Of a stretch of 64,000 bases of DNA, positions 45,916 to 52,896 are shown piece by piece. Source of the DNA: Bog-950 sp044225825 (GTDB lineage Bacteria > Bacteroidota > Bacteroidia > Chitinophagales > LD1); assembly GCA_044225825.1 (NCBI GenBank), contig JBGAIB010000008.1, forward strand, positions 62,001 to 126,000. Direction: 5' to 3'. A model generated the notes under the pieces. The model was not told the DNA's origin and did not search any database. It was given only the letters and a program-made list of their open reading frames with translations. How positions within the stretch are numbered: the stretch's first letter is position 1; each line of letters opens with the position of its first letter. Position numbers and translations under genes: made by a program.

Positions 45916-45930
45916 TTCTTTCTTTGCCGC

Positions 45931-46608
45931 ATGAAACTGCTTTTAGCCGTTAGCGACTTAGCCCTCATCAACGATGCCCTCACCCATTTCTCCCTGCAGC
46001 CCGCACCCGTTCCGGGGTTCGATTACCTGCATACAGGCAAGGTGTTGCAACACGAGGTTACCTTTTGCGAAACCGGACATGGCAGCTTTCAAACCGGGTA
46101 TAAAATAACCAAAGCCCTTAGCCGCGAACGCTACCACCTGGCGCTTAAAATTAGCACCGGCAGTGCCTATAAACCCGACTACGCCCCCGGCTTTGCGCTG
46201 AACATCATCAACGAAAAGCCCGGCGATTACGGCACCCAAACCGAAGCCGGTTTCCTGGACCTCTACGACCAGCAACTGCTGAACCGCGAAGCCGCCCCCC
46301 ACATCCGCGGGGGCTTTGTGAACCTTACCAATGCTTACATGAACGTATTTATGCCCTTTAAAAAAGCAGTGGGCATTACCGTTAACCAAACCGCCAACAC
46401 GGCCGCCCTTACCGAACGCAGCACCAAGTATAAATGCGATGCCGAAACCACCGACGGACTGGCCTTTGTATACCCCTGTTTGTACGAAAAACAGAGCTAC
46501 TACCATCTGTGTTTTATAGCACATAACCTTGTAACGGGCCAGGCCGATGCGGCCCTTTGCCAAACAACGGTCAATAAAGTATTAATAGATTTACTGAACA
46601 AGATTTAA
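45931..46608 (+). CDS. mqnB: Probable futalosine hydrolase
   Basis: A 225-residue nucleoside phosphorylase-fold protein. It starts MKLLLAVSDLALINDAL and carries VTFCETGHGSFQTGYKI and the late AETTDGLAFVYPCLYE, corresponding to the conserved substrate region of MqnB/MTA-SAH nucleosidases (E-x-E/D-G). MqnB releases hypoxanthine from futalosine in the alternative menaquinone pathway. The open frame from 45871 crosses the tandem repeat and is not part of the protein; ATG at 45931 is chosen. The DUF4442 gene follows after two bases. An MTA/SAH nucleosidase is the alternative. Confidence 0.78.
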   Translation: MKLLLAVSDLALINDALTHFSLQPAPVPGFDYLHTGKVLQHEVTFCETGHGSFQTGYKITKALSRERYHLALKISTGSAYKPDYAPGFALNIINEKPGDYGTQTEAGFLDLYDQQLLNREAAPHIRGGFVNLTNAYMNVFMPFKKAVGITVNQTANTAALTERSTKYKCDAETTDGLAFVYPCLYEKQSYYHLCFIAHNLVTGQADAALCQTTVNKVLIDLLNKI

Positions 46609-46610
46609 CC

Positions 46611-47156
46611 ATGGCTGAAACCTTAACCGAAACCAACGCCCTTTTAGAGCAATACCGCGCTAACCGCAAAGTAACCGATGCCAAGCTGCTGAAACTACTG
46701 AACAACCCAGTGCTGTTCAAGCTGTTTTTGATGAGCGAACTGCCTATGGGCTTTTTAGCCGGTTTAAAGGTAAAGCATGTAGATACCGAACGCTGCGAGA
46801 TAAACGTGCCGTTCAAGTTCCTGAACAAAAACCCCTTCCGCTCTACCTATTTTGCCGTGCTGGCCATGGCTGCTGAAATGAGCACCGGTATGCTGGCTAT
46901 GCTGTTTACCCGCGATAGCAAACCTTCGGTTAGTATGCTGGTAACCCACCTGGAGGCCGACTTTGTAAAGAAGGCTACCGGCATTACCACCTTTACCTGC
47001 AAACAGGGTAAAGAGATAAACGACATCATCGAAAAAGCGATTATCACCGGCGAACCGGTGAATATTGCTACCGAATCTATAGGCACCAATGCCAAAGGCG
47101 AGGTGGAAGCCCGCTTTGTAATACAGTGGAGCTTTAAGATGCGTAAATCGAAATAG
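46611..47156 (+). CDS. DUF4442 hotdog-fold protein
   Basis: A 181-residue protein of the DUF4442 family, a hotdog fold related to acyl-CoA thioesterases. The family block is VPFKFLNKNPFRSTYFAVLAMAAEMSTGML, with the helix-bearing A-E-M-S-x-G segment. The end is a typical beta-strand FVIQWSFKMRKSK. It begins two bases after the mqnB stop, so the two form an operon. Thioesterase activity is only inferred from the fold. Confidence 0.82.
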   Translation: MAETLTETNALLEQYRANRKVTDAKLLKLLNNPVLFKLFLMSELPMGFLAGLKVKHVDTERCEINVPFKFLNKNPFRSTYFAVLAMAAEMSTGMLAMLFTRDSKPSVSMLVTHLEADFVKKATGITTFTCKQGKEINDIIEKAIITGEPVNIATESIGTNAKGEVEARFVIQWSFKMRKSK

Positions 47157-47669
47157 AACGCTGATTTATTATGATGATTATGATTTAACTGATACAAAGG
47201 CTATTAGGCTTCTTACCTCTAACCCTGTTTAATCATAACTATCAGTGTTCTATTGCATTTTTCCATTCGTTCAATGTAGTATGTACTGCGTAGATGCAAC
47301 CCCTTTAGGGGGCCGGGGGGTAGCACGGCATGGCTCACGCAACCCACTAACTACGTAAAGGCAGAACCGCCACCCAAGCTCAGGCAAACCTTAAATCAGC
47401 ATTCTAAAATCAAAAATCAGCAATCATCATAACCATCCGTGTTTATCAGCGTTCTATTGCATTTGTTCCATCACTCTGTCGCGCGTTTATAACGCGTGAC
47501 GACTAAGTTTCGCGTTTGCAACGCGAGTGAATAATTCCACCCAATTCACGTTACCAACTAATTCCCTAAGAGGAAGACAGCTACTCAGTGGCTAAGGACA
47601 ATTTTAAATCAGCATTCTAAAATCAGCAATCATCAGAACCATCATAACAAATCAGCGTTCTATTCCCCC
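47157..47669. repeat. 513-base intergenic block of dispersed repeats
   Basis: Non-coding. Three related copies of a sequence running AATCAGCATTCTAAAATC ... CATAACCATC ... AGCGTTCTATTGCATTT lie at about 47231-47263 (partial), 47395-47470 and 47606-47665. A fourth, shorter copy is at 50996-51025. The left end (47155-47186, starting AGAACGCTGATT) is an inverted copy of the right end (47633-47662, ending AATCAGCGTTCT). A CCCC/GGGG-type element (47298-47323) and a twin hairpin (47482-47526) are embedded. Confidence 0.8.
47482..47526. repeat. Twin REP-like hairpins
   Basis: Two related palindromes: CGCGTT-TAT-AACGCG (47482-47496) and TCGCGTT-TGC-AACGCGA (47510-47526), separated by 13 bases reading TGACGACTAAGTT. 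The doubled, sequence-related hairpins resemble the paired units mobilised by REP-associated tyrosine transposases; no transposase gene is in the window. Confidence 0.75.
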
Positions 47670-48023
47670 CTAAGCATAATTGCAAAACACCTTCACCGCT
47701 TTCCCTTCTTCATTTAATTCAAACACTTCCACTGCTATGCGGTTGTTTACCGATTTGTAATGGATAGCCAAGGTACTAATACCGGCATAAATGCCTTGCA
47801 GATCGAAATACAATTCGGGATAGGCTTTTAACCCGATCTCGAAATAACGGCGCAGGTCGTGCTTATTGGTAATTATTCCCGTTTCGTTAAACTTTAAAAG
47901 CGGTATAAAGGGCGAATTGAATACAATGTCTTCGGCATAGTGTGCCATGATGGATTCTATATCGTGATTGTTCCAGGCGGCTATCCATTGGTCGGCGAAA
48001 TGTTTGGCGGTAGTGGTATCCAT
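47670..48023 (-). CDS. SnoaL/NTF2-like protein
   Basis: A 117-residue cone-fold protein. The N-terminal helix and strand HFADQWIAAWNNHDIESIMAHYAEDIVF is the standard NTF2-like/SnoaL_2 pattern. The fold houses ketosteroid isomerase-like enzymes and ligand-binding proteins. No catalytic dyad can be assigned with confidence. The gene is isolated between two repeat blocks, which fits an accessory gene. Confidence 0.82.
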   Translation of the reverse strand: MDTTTAKHFADQWIAAWNNHDIESIMAHYAEDIVFNSPFIPLLKFNETGIITNKHDLRRYFEIGLKAYPELYFDLQGIYAGISTLAIHYKSVNNRIAVEVFELNEEGKAVKVFCNYA

Positions 48024-48480
48024 GGGGTTTTAAGTTCAAATATAAATTGAGTTATGAAATGCTGATGAATACAAAATATTCGTATTTGTAGATCCGCAAG
48101 ATTTTGCGGCTTTAGAGGTTCCCGCTTTACCCGTATGTCATGGTGAGCGTAGTCGAACCATGCTGCGGAGAGTGCTGTTCTATTATAGAATAATGATTTG
48201 CGATATCGTCCTTCGACTATGCCAAGGATGACAGGTGGCAATGGTTTGCGAGGTGTTCTATTCCGCTCAGGGTAACAGGCAGTCTAACATTTCAGATAAG
48301 CTTAAATAGCTATTGATTGGAAATTTATTAATAAGTAGAGGCACGAACCAATACATCGCTTATTTTAACAATACTATGACAGTTCCATTAAGCGAAGCCT
48401 AAAACATTAAACTACCTTCATTTGTAATAACCAAGCACTTATTTCCCCGGCAATTTTAGATGAACCCAATACACTAATCT
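48024..48480. repeat. 457-base intergenic block with an inverted pair of REP-like elements
   Basis: Non-coding. At 48135-48165, CATGGT and ACCATG arms surround GAGCGTAGTCGA. At 48208-48233 an inverted relative reads CCTTCGACTATGCC between TCCTT and AAGGA arms. A third partial copy (CCGCTCAGGGTAACAG) lies near 48265. These resemble the TCGAAGG/GAGCG palindromes scattered in many Bacteroidota genomes. The last about 150 bases are A/T-rich and presumably hold the promoter of the duplicated T9SS genes. Confidence 0.7.
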
Positions 48481-49164
48481 ATGCGGTCCAAATTTTTCCT
48501 GACCCTGCTCCTTTCAATCCTGGCAATTGCCGTCCGTAGCCAAAGCAGGTCGCTCTTTATTGATAGCCTCGTTATTAGCCCTTCTTTACCTACAACCAAA
48601 GATTCAACCTTATTAGAGGCCCACATCTATCTTCCATATTGGACAAATGGGCAAAAGCGATACAGTGACACTATAATATATACCGATTCTCAAATAATCG
48701 TTTCTTCCTGTTATATCATGGGTCAGTTACCTACAGCGAAAGCAATAATTGACAGTTCTTACTTTAAACATCTACCGGCTAGTACCTATAACTTAACCTA
48801 TTATCTGCATACACCGCTTTATAATGAGGTTGATACCCTTACGGACTGCAGCAAGTATCCTTATTATGATTCCGCATCAATTGCCTTTACCATAACTGAT
48901 GCTACGGGCATAAGCACACCGGGTAATGAGCCAAACCTGATTTCCATCCTGCCCAACCCCGTGAGCGATATTTTGAATGTGCAGCTACTACATACTATAG
49001 GTGCCAGGGTAGAGATTGTGTCGGTTACCGGTCAACCATTAGTGCGGTATGAAGAGGTGGAGCATAATCTAAAGATACCTACTGCGCAACTTCCACTGGG
49101 AACTTACTTTGTAATCGTAACTGATAACATGCAGCGGGCAGTTAAACGGTTTATGAAGTTGTAG
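48481..49164 (+). CDS. T9SS type A protein, first of a tandem duplicate pair
   Basis: A 227-residue secreted protein with signal peptide LTLLLSILAIAVRS. An unrecognised beta-rich domain of about 125 residues follows (SLFIDSLVISPS ... SDTIIYTDS ... IIVSSCY), then a type A sorting domain (SILPNPVSDILNVQLL ... LPLGTYFVIVTD). Its start and end are nearly identical to the following gene while the middle has diverged. Function unknown. Confidence 0.85.
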   Translation: MRSKFFLTLLLSILAIAVRSQSRSLFIDSLVISPSLPTTKDSTLLEAHIYLPYWTNGQKRYSDTIIYTDSQIIVSSCYIMGQLPTAKAIIDSSYFKHLPASTYNLTYYLHTPLYNEVDTLTDCSKYPYYDSASIAFTITDATGISTPGNEPNLISILPNPVSDILNVQLLHTIGARVEIVSVTGQPLVRYEEVEHNLKIPTAQLPLGTYFVIVTDNMQRAVKRFMKL

Positions 49165-49200
49165 AATGAAAACCTTTTGAATAGAGTTAATAAAGCGCCT

Positions 49201-49881
49201 ATGAAACCCAAATTAATTTTAACCCTGCTCCTTTCAATCCTGGCAATTGCCGTCCGTAGTCAAAGCAGGTCGCTCTTTATTGATAGCCTTGTAGTTCATC
49301 CTGCTGCGCCTATGTCCCAGGATTCAATTCTACTGAAGGCCCACCTTTTATTTACATGGTTAACTGGACAATCAAGGTTGAGCGATACCATTATTTACAC
49401 AGATTCCGAAATCATCGTCTCATCCTGTTATGCATTAGGACCGTTTCCTATGGAAGAACTTGTAATTGACAGTTTCCACCTTAAACCTTTACCAGCAGGT
49501 ACTTACCAAATAAGGTATTACCTGCATACCCCGCGTTATAATGAGGTTGATACCCTTACGGACTGTAGCAAGTATCCTTACTATGATTCCGCATCAATTG
49601 CCTTTACCATAACCGATGCTACGGGCATAAGCACACCGGATAATGAGCCGAACTTGATTTCCATTCGGCCCAACCCCGTGAGCGATATTTTGAATGTGCA
49701 GCAACTACATACTATATATGCCAGGGTGGAGATTGTATCAGTTACCGGTCAACCATTATTGCGGTATGAGGAGGTGGGGCAGAATCTAAAGATACCCACA
49801 GCGCAGTTACCACCGGGAACTTATTTTGTAATTGTAACTGATAACAAGCAGCGGGCAGTTAAGCGGTTTATGAAGTTATAG
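49201..49881 (+). CDS. T9SS type A protein, second of the tandem duplicate pair
   Basis: A 226-residue paralogue of the preceding gene. ATG at 49201 is preferred over an in-frame TTG at 49177. The signal peptide and the first 25 conserved residues are identical to the upstream copy. The last 113 residues differ from it at only nine positions. The domain between them (about residues 40-110) is much more diverged. The genes are 36 bases apart and probably co-transcribed. The unequal divergence suggests gene conversion at the ends or selection in the middle. Confidence 0.85.
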   Translation: MKPKLILTLLLSILAIAVRSQSRSLFIDSLVVHPAAPMSQDSILLKAHLLFTWLTGQSRLSDTIIYTDSEIIVSSCYALGPFPMEELVIDSFHLKPLPAGTYQIRYYLHTPRYNEVDTLTDCSKYPYYDSASIAFTITDATGISTPDNEPNLISIRPNPVSDILNVQQLHTIYARVEIVSVTGQPLLRYEEVGQNLKIPTAQLPPGTYFVIVTDNKQRAVKRFMKL

Positions 49882-49995
49882 ATCGCAAGTCTAAAAGACT
49901 TGCAACAATTGAAACTTCAGGGTCTCCAGGTGAAAGACCATGTAAGAACGATACTTAACAGCAATTAACCAGCAGCAACCTTAAGTATAAAGCGC

Positions 49996-50029
49996 AACCC
50001 CTCTCCTTCGGAGAGGGGTAGGGGTGAGG
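49996..50029. repeat. C/G-rich REP-like hairpin
   Basis: ACCCCTCTCC and GGAGAGGGGT pair over 10 bp around the 3-base loop TTC, followed by AGGGGTGAGG. A degenerate relative is at 47298-47323. This is a dispersed intergenic element of the type seen across Bacteroidota, with no U tract. Confidence 0.75.
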
Positions 50030-50286
50030 ACTCTTTGCATCCTGCCCCTTCTCCTCCACTTTTTTGTTAATTTTTAGTAGCATTATTTGAAACTTTAAAG
50101 CTTTTATACTATCTTCACACCAAAGAAATTCATTAACACCTATGAAAACACTATACCTACTCCGAGACAACAAGGCACAGACCTTAAACGAATCAGAGTC
50201 CCACAAAGGCAGTCTTAAAAGCCGGACAAGCGTAAACCTTCAGACAGAACTACGCCCGGCCATCACTCAAATTAAACTTTTGGGAA

Positions 50287-50440
50287 TTTGTGCACTTGAA
50301 AAGCAACTGCACAAATTTGCACAAATGCTAAAAATCGTAATGCATGAAAGCCCGGTTTTACCCTGTTTTAACAACAAAACGCTCACATTAAAATTTCTGT
50401 AACTTGTGCACTAGCTGAAAAGTGCACAAGCATGCACAAG
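50287..50440. repeat. Cluster of TGCACAA motifs, including a 10-bp stem
   Basis: TTTGTGCAC at 50287 (inverted), TGCACAAAT at 50308 and again at 50318 (10-base period), the inverted pair CTTGTGCACT (50403-50412) and AGTGCACAAG (50421-50430), then ATGCACAAG at 50432. Six copies of one heptamer in 154 bases, in both orientations, is far from random. Confidence 0.7.
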
Positions 50441-50444
50441 TAGA

Positions 50445-50453
50445 TGTGGATAA
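50445..50453 (-). other. Sequence identical to the DnaA box TTATCCACA
   Basis: The plus strand reads TGTGGATAA, the exact complement of the consensus DnaA box, five bases after the last TGCACAAG motif. One specific 9-mer is expected about 0.5 times by chance in 64 kb on both strands, so the match alone is weak; its position beside repeats is what is notable. Confidence 0.35.
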
Positions 50454-50501
50454 CCATGGAGCAAGGCCAGTGTATTTTTGCTGCGTAGCCCCCTTTCAGC
50501 C

Positions 50502-50597
50502 TTGTCATCCCGACGCAGGAGGGCTCTTAACCAACTCAGAAGGCGCATCTTCCTGAATTAAGATGCTTCACCCGAATTCTCGGGCTCAGCATGACAA
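50502..50597. repeat. 96-base palindromic dispersed element
   Basis: Outer arms TTGTCAT and ATGACAA, with an inner 7-bp hairpin GCATCTT/AAGATGC at 50545-50566. The outer text (CATCCCGACGCAGGAGGG and TCTCGGGCTCAGCATGAC) has the look of a known dispersed Bacteroidota palindrome. Non-coding. Confidence 0.75.
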
Positions 50598-50620
50598 AAG
50601 AGAGCGCTCGCTGCTTGTGC

Positions 50621-50793
50621 AAAAAGTGTAAATAAGTGTAAAGTTGCAAATTGAGATCACAAGAAAAGTGTAAAGGAGTGTAAAGTTTGAGGTGGTCTGC
50701 ACAACAAAAAGTGTAAAGGAGTGTAAAGTTTATTCTGCTCATCCTCTACATCCTGCAAATCCTGGTTCAAAAAGTGTAAAGGAGTGTAAAGTT
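50621..50793. repeat. Four-copy direct repeat array with GTGTAAA cores
   Basis: Four 25-base copies at 50621-50645, 50663-50687, 50706-50730 and 50769-50793. Each contains two GTGTAAA heptamers exactly 10 bases apart, separated by GGA (TAA in the first copy). Starts of successive copies are 42, 43 and 63 bases apart. The spacers (17, 18 and 38 bases) are unrelated. No ORF runs through them with coding character. Confidence 0.9.
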
Positions 50794-50836
50794 GCAGGAG
50801 AAGTTCCTTTCTGTTTAATCGAAACAAAAAGATGGC

Positions 50837-50862
50837 GTCATCCTGAACTTGTTTCAGGATCT
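50837..50862. repeat. REP-like hairpin (ATCCTGAA/TTCAGGAT)
   Basis: An 8-bp perfect stem with the 5-base loop CTTGT, preceded by GTC. This is a very common dispersed intergenic palindrome type. Non-coding. Confidence 0.75.
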
Positions 50863-51062
50863 GGCTGTTCGGCTATAATGGAACAAGTGGTTACCCTATC
50901 ACTCCCTATCAAACCCAATCACCGGGGTTAAATGCATGCTGTAATAACCACAACACCGCTAATCCGAGGACGAATACATACAATTTGACATAACCAATCA
51001 TAACCATCAGCGTAATCAGCGTTCCACAAACACTCTCCCCCAAAAACACTAAACTTGCCCTT

Positions 51063-51869
51063 ATGAAACACCTGCTGTTACTGCTGTTTTTGCTGCCCCT
51101 GCTGGCCGGGGCCCAGGTTTATCCGCTGGATGAAGGATTTAGCGGCATCCCTACCTACCAATTGCCCGCAGGCTGGAGCGGCGATATGCGCGTAATGCCC
51201 GACCACGGCCTGAACGATGGCAAGGGCGCAGCCGCCGACATCAGCGGCACCGATGAGGTGGATAGCCTGATTACCCCCTGGGTGGGTCCGCTGGATACGT
51301 TTACACAGGTGTTGTTTTATTACCGCATGGTGGAGGACTTTATTTACCCCAGCACAGAAAAACATTTGGGCCCGCTGGACCAATTGATGGTGAGCATCTC
51401 TACCGACAGCATTAACTACACCCCTATCTGTATCATGGATTCATCGAACCACCTGCCCACGCTTAACTTCCGTAAAGTTGATTTTACACTGAACAACTAC
51501 GCCGGTCAGGTGGTGAAGTTTAAGTTCCGTGCCCAAACCGGTGGCGGGGCCAGCTACTTTACCGATATTGATTCGATTAAGATCCGTCAGGATTTTACCC
51601 CCAACGTAGGTATTACCGAAACCTATGCCGACCTTGATTTTCAGCTTTCGCCGAACCCCGCTACCAACCATCAAGCAGCTACCATAAAAACTGCCTACAA
51701 TGGCAATAGTTCTGTGCAACTATATGACGGCGATGGCCGCCATATAGCCGCTTACAATTTTGTAAACGAATTACAGTTGCATTTAGCAGATTTACCAGCC
51801 GGTATCTATTATGTGCGCCTGCAACAGCAGCAACTTTACAGTATTAAAAAACTGGTACTCGCCCCATGA
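51063..51869 (+). CDS. T9SS type A protein with a choice-of-anchor J/MAM-like domain
   Basis: A 268-residue secreted protein. It has a signal peptide (LLLLFLLPLLAGAQ), then a jelly-roll domain of about 165 residues that opens DEGFSGIPTYQLPAGW and carries DSLITPWVG and VDFTLNNYAGQVVKFKFRA, the pattern of cleaved-adhesin/choice-of-anchor J modules. The type A sorting domain follows (LSPNPATNHQAATI ... LPAGIYYVRLQ). It overlaps hldD by four bases (ATGA), an odd coupling of a cargo protein with an LPS-precursor enzyme. Confidence 0.85.
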   Translation: MKHLLLLLFLLPLLAGAQVYPLDEGFSGIPTYQLPAGWSGDMRVMPDHGLNDGKGAAADISGTDEVDSLITPWVGPLDTFTQVLFYYRMVEDFIYPSTEKHLGPLDQLMVSISTDSINYTPICIMDSSNHLPTLNFRKVDFTLNNYAGQVVKFKFRAQTGGGASYFTDIDSIKIRQDFTPNVGITETYADLDFQLSPNPATNHQAATIKTAYNGNSSVQLYDGDGRHIAAYNFVNELQLHLADLPAGIYYVRLQQQQLYSIKKLVLAP

Positions 51870-52825
51870 AACAACTGGTAGTAACCGGTGCCGCCGGCTT
51901 TATAGGCAGCAATTTGGTCCGCAGGTTAAACGCCGAAGGCTATACCAATTTGTTGCTGGTAGATGAATTTGATACCGCTGCCAAAGCTCCGAACCTGGAA
52001 GGCCTGCAGTACACCGAAAAAATACACCGCGAACACTTTATTGATTGGTTTACCGAACATGCCGAAGATGTGGAATTTGTGTTCCACATCGGTGCCCGCA
52101 CCGATACCTCGGAATTCAACTTCCGTGTGCTGGACTCGCTGAACCTGAGCTATACCAAGGCACTTTGGGAAATATGCAGCAGCAAACAAATTCCGTTTTT
52201 GTATGCCAGCAGCGCCGCCACCTATGGCGCAGGCGAGCAGGGCTTTAGCGATAACCATGCAGGCATCCGCACGTTGAAGCCTTTAAATCCTTACGGCCTC
52301 TCGAAACAACTGTTCGACATGTTTGCGCTGGAGCAAACTACTACCCCACCCCATTGGTACGGGCTTAAGTTCTTTAATGTGTATGGTCCGTACGAGAACC
52401 ATAAAGGCCGTATGGCCTCGGTGGTGTATCATGCCTATCATCAAATTAAGCAAACGGGTAAAGTAAAACTATTCCAAAGCCATAACCCCAATTTTAAGGA
52501 TGGCGAGCAACTGCGCGATTTTATTTATGTAGATGATGTATTGGATGTGTGCCTGTACTTGTATAAAAACCGCGTAGCCTCGGGTATTTACAACCTGGGC
52601 ACCGGCACAGCCCGCAGTTTTAAGGATATGGTGTTAGGCATTTTTAAAACCCTGCAACTGAAACCGGTTATTGAATTCATCCCCACGCCGCTGGATATCC
52701 GCGATAAATACCAATACTACACGCAGGCCGAAATGGACAAGCTAAAGGCTACCGGCTATACCCAAAACTTCACTTTTTTGGAAGAGGGCGTAGAAAAATA
52801 CGTGCACTGGCTCGAAAAACAATAG
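51866..52825 (+). CDS. hldD: ADP-L-glycero-D-manno-heptose 6-epimerase
   Basis: A 319-residue short-chain dehydrogenase-type epimerase. NADP-binding TGAAGFIGSNL is at residues 7-17 and the catalytic YGLSK (Y-x-x-x-K) near residue 143. Family features include SSAATYG, FFNVYGPYE and RDFIYVDDV. It makes the L,D-heptose of the LPS inner core. Length matches the family. Translationally coupled to the upstream T9SS gene. No other heptose gene is in the window. Confidence 0.93.
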   Translation: MKQLVVTGAAGFIGSNLVRRLNAEGYTNLLLVDEFDTAAKAPNLEGLQYTEKIHREHFIDWFTEHAEDVEFVFHIGARTDTSEFNFRVLDSLNLSYTKALWEICSSKQIPFLYASSAATYGAGEQGFSDNHAGIRTLKPLNPYGLSKQLFDMFALEQTTTPPHWYGLKFFNVYGPYENHKGRMASVVYHAYHQIKQTGKVKLFQSHNPNFKDGEQLRDFIYVDDVLDVCLYLYKNRVASGIYNLGTGTARSFKDMVLGIFKTLQLKPVIEFIPTPLDIRDKYQYYTQAEMDKLKATGYTQNFTFLEEGVEKYVHWLEKQ

Positions 52826-52856
52826 TTTTTTTCCGGTCCAACATCGCTTTTTGGCG

Positions 52857-52864
52857 TATCTTTG
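52857..52864 (+). promoter_or_regulatory. -7 promoter element TATCTTTG
   Basis: Exact TAnnTTTG match, 32 bases before the amtB start. T-rich DNA lies at about the -33 distance, but no exact TTTG at 19 bases. Confidence 0.55.
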
Positions 52865-52896
52865 CCCCACACACAACATAATTATATTTATATAAT

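Larger units (their letters stand above)
49882..51062. other. 1.18-kb non-coding, repeat-dense region
   Basis: No convincing gene. Going left to right it holds a C/G-rich hairpin (49996-50029), a cluster of TGCACAA motifs and a DnaA-box sequence (50287-50453), a long palindromic element (50502-50597), the four-copy GTGTAAA array (50621-50793), another hairpin (50837-50862) and a copy of the repeat seen at 47.2-47.7 kb (50996-51025). An 86-codon open frame at 50142-50402 is discussed under rejected items. Confidence 0.75.

Noticed and set aside
45958..46563. 201-codon minus-strand frame opposite mqnB
   Set aside because: Glycine/valine-rich shadow of the coding strand; mqnB has family motifs and a proper start.
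50142..50402. An 86-codon open frame starting MKTLYLLRDN
   Set aside because: The frame runs through the TGCACAA motifs, has no recognisable domain, and composition does not resemble the neighbouring genes. Its ATG is reasonably placed, so weak doubt remains.
50536..50742. Minus-strand open frame with repeated LYTPLHF-like peptides
   Set aside because: The peptide repeats are only the translation of the GTGTAAA array; the frame also crosses a palindromic element.
50621..50793. CRISPR array
   Set aside because: Repeats are 25 bases with spacers of 17, 18 and 38, too short and uneven, the repeats are internally duplicated, and no cas gene is in the window.
49882..51062. Chromosomal origin of replication
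   Set aside because: Only one exact DnaA box, no dnaA gene nearby, no A/T-rich unwinding block next to it, and the orientation of flanking genes does not switch as expected.
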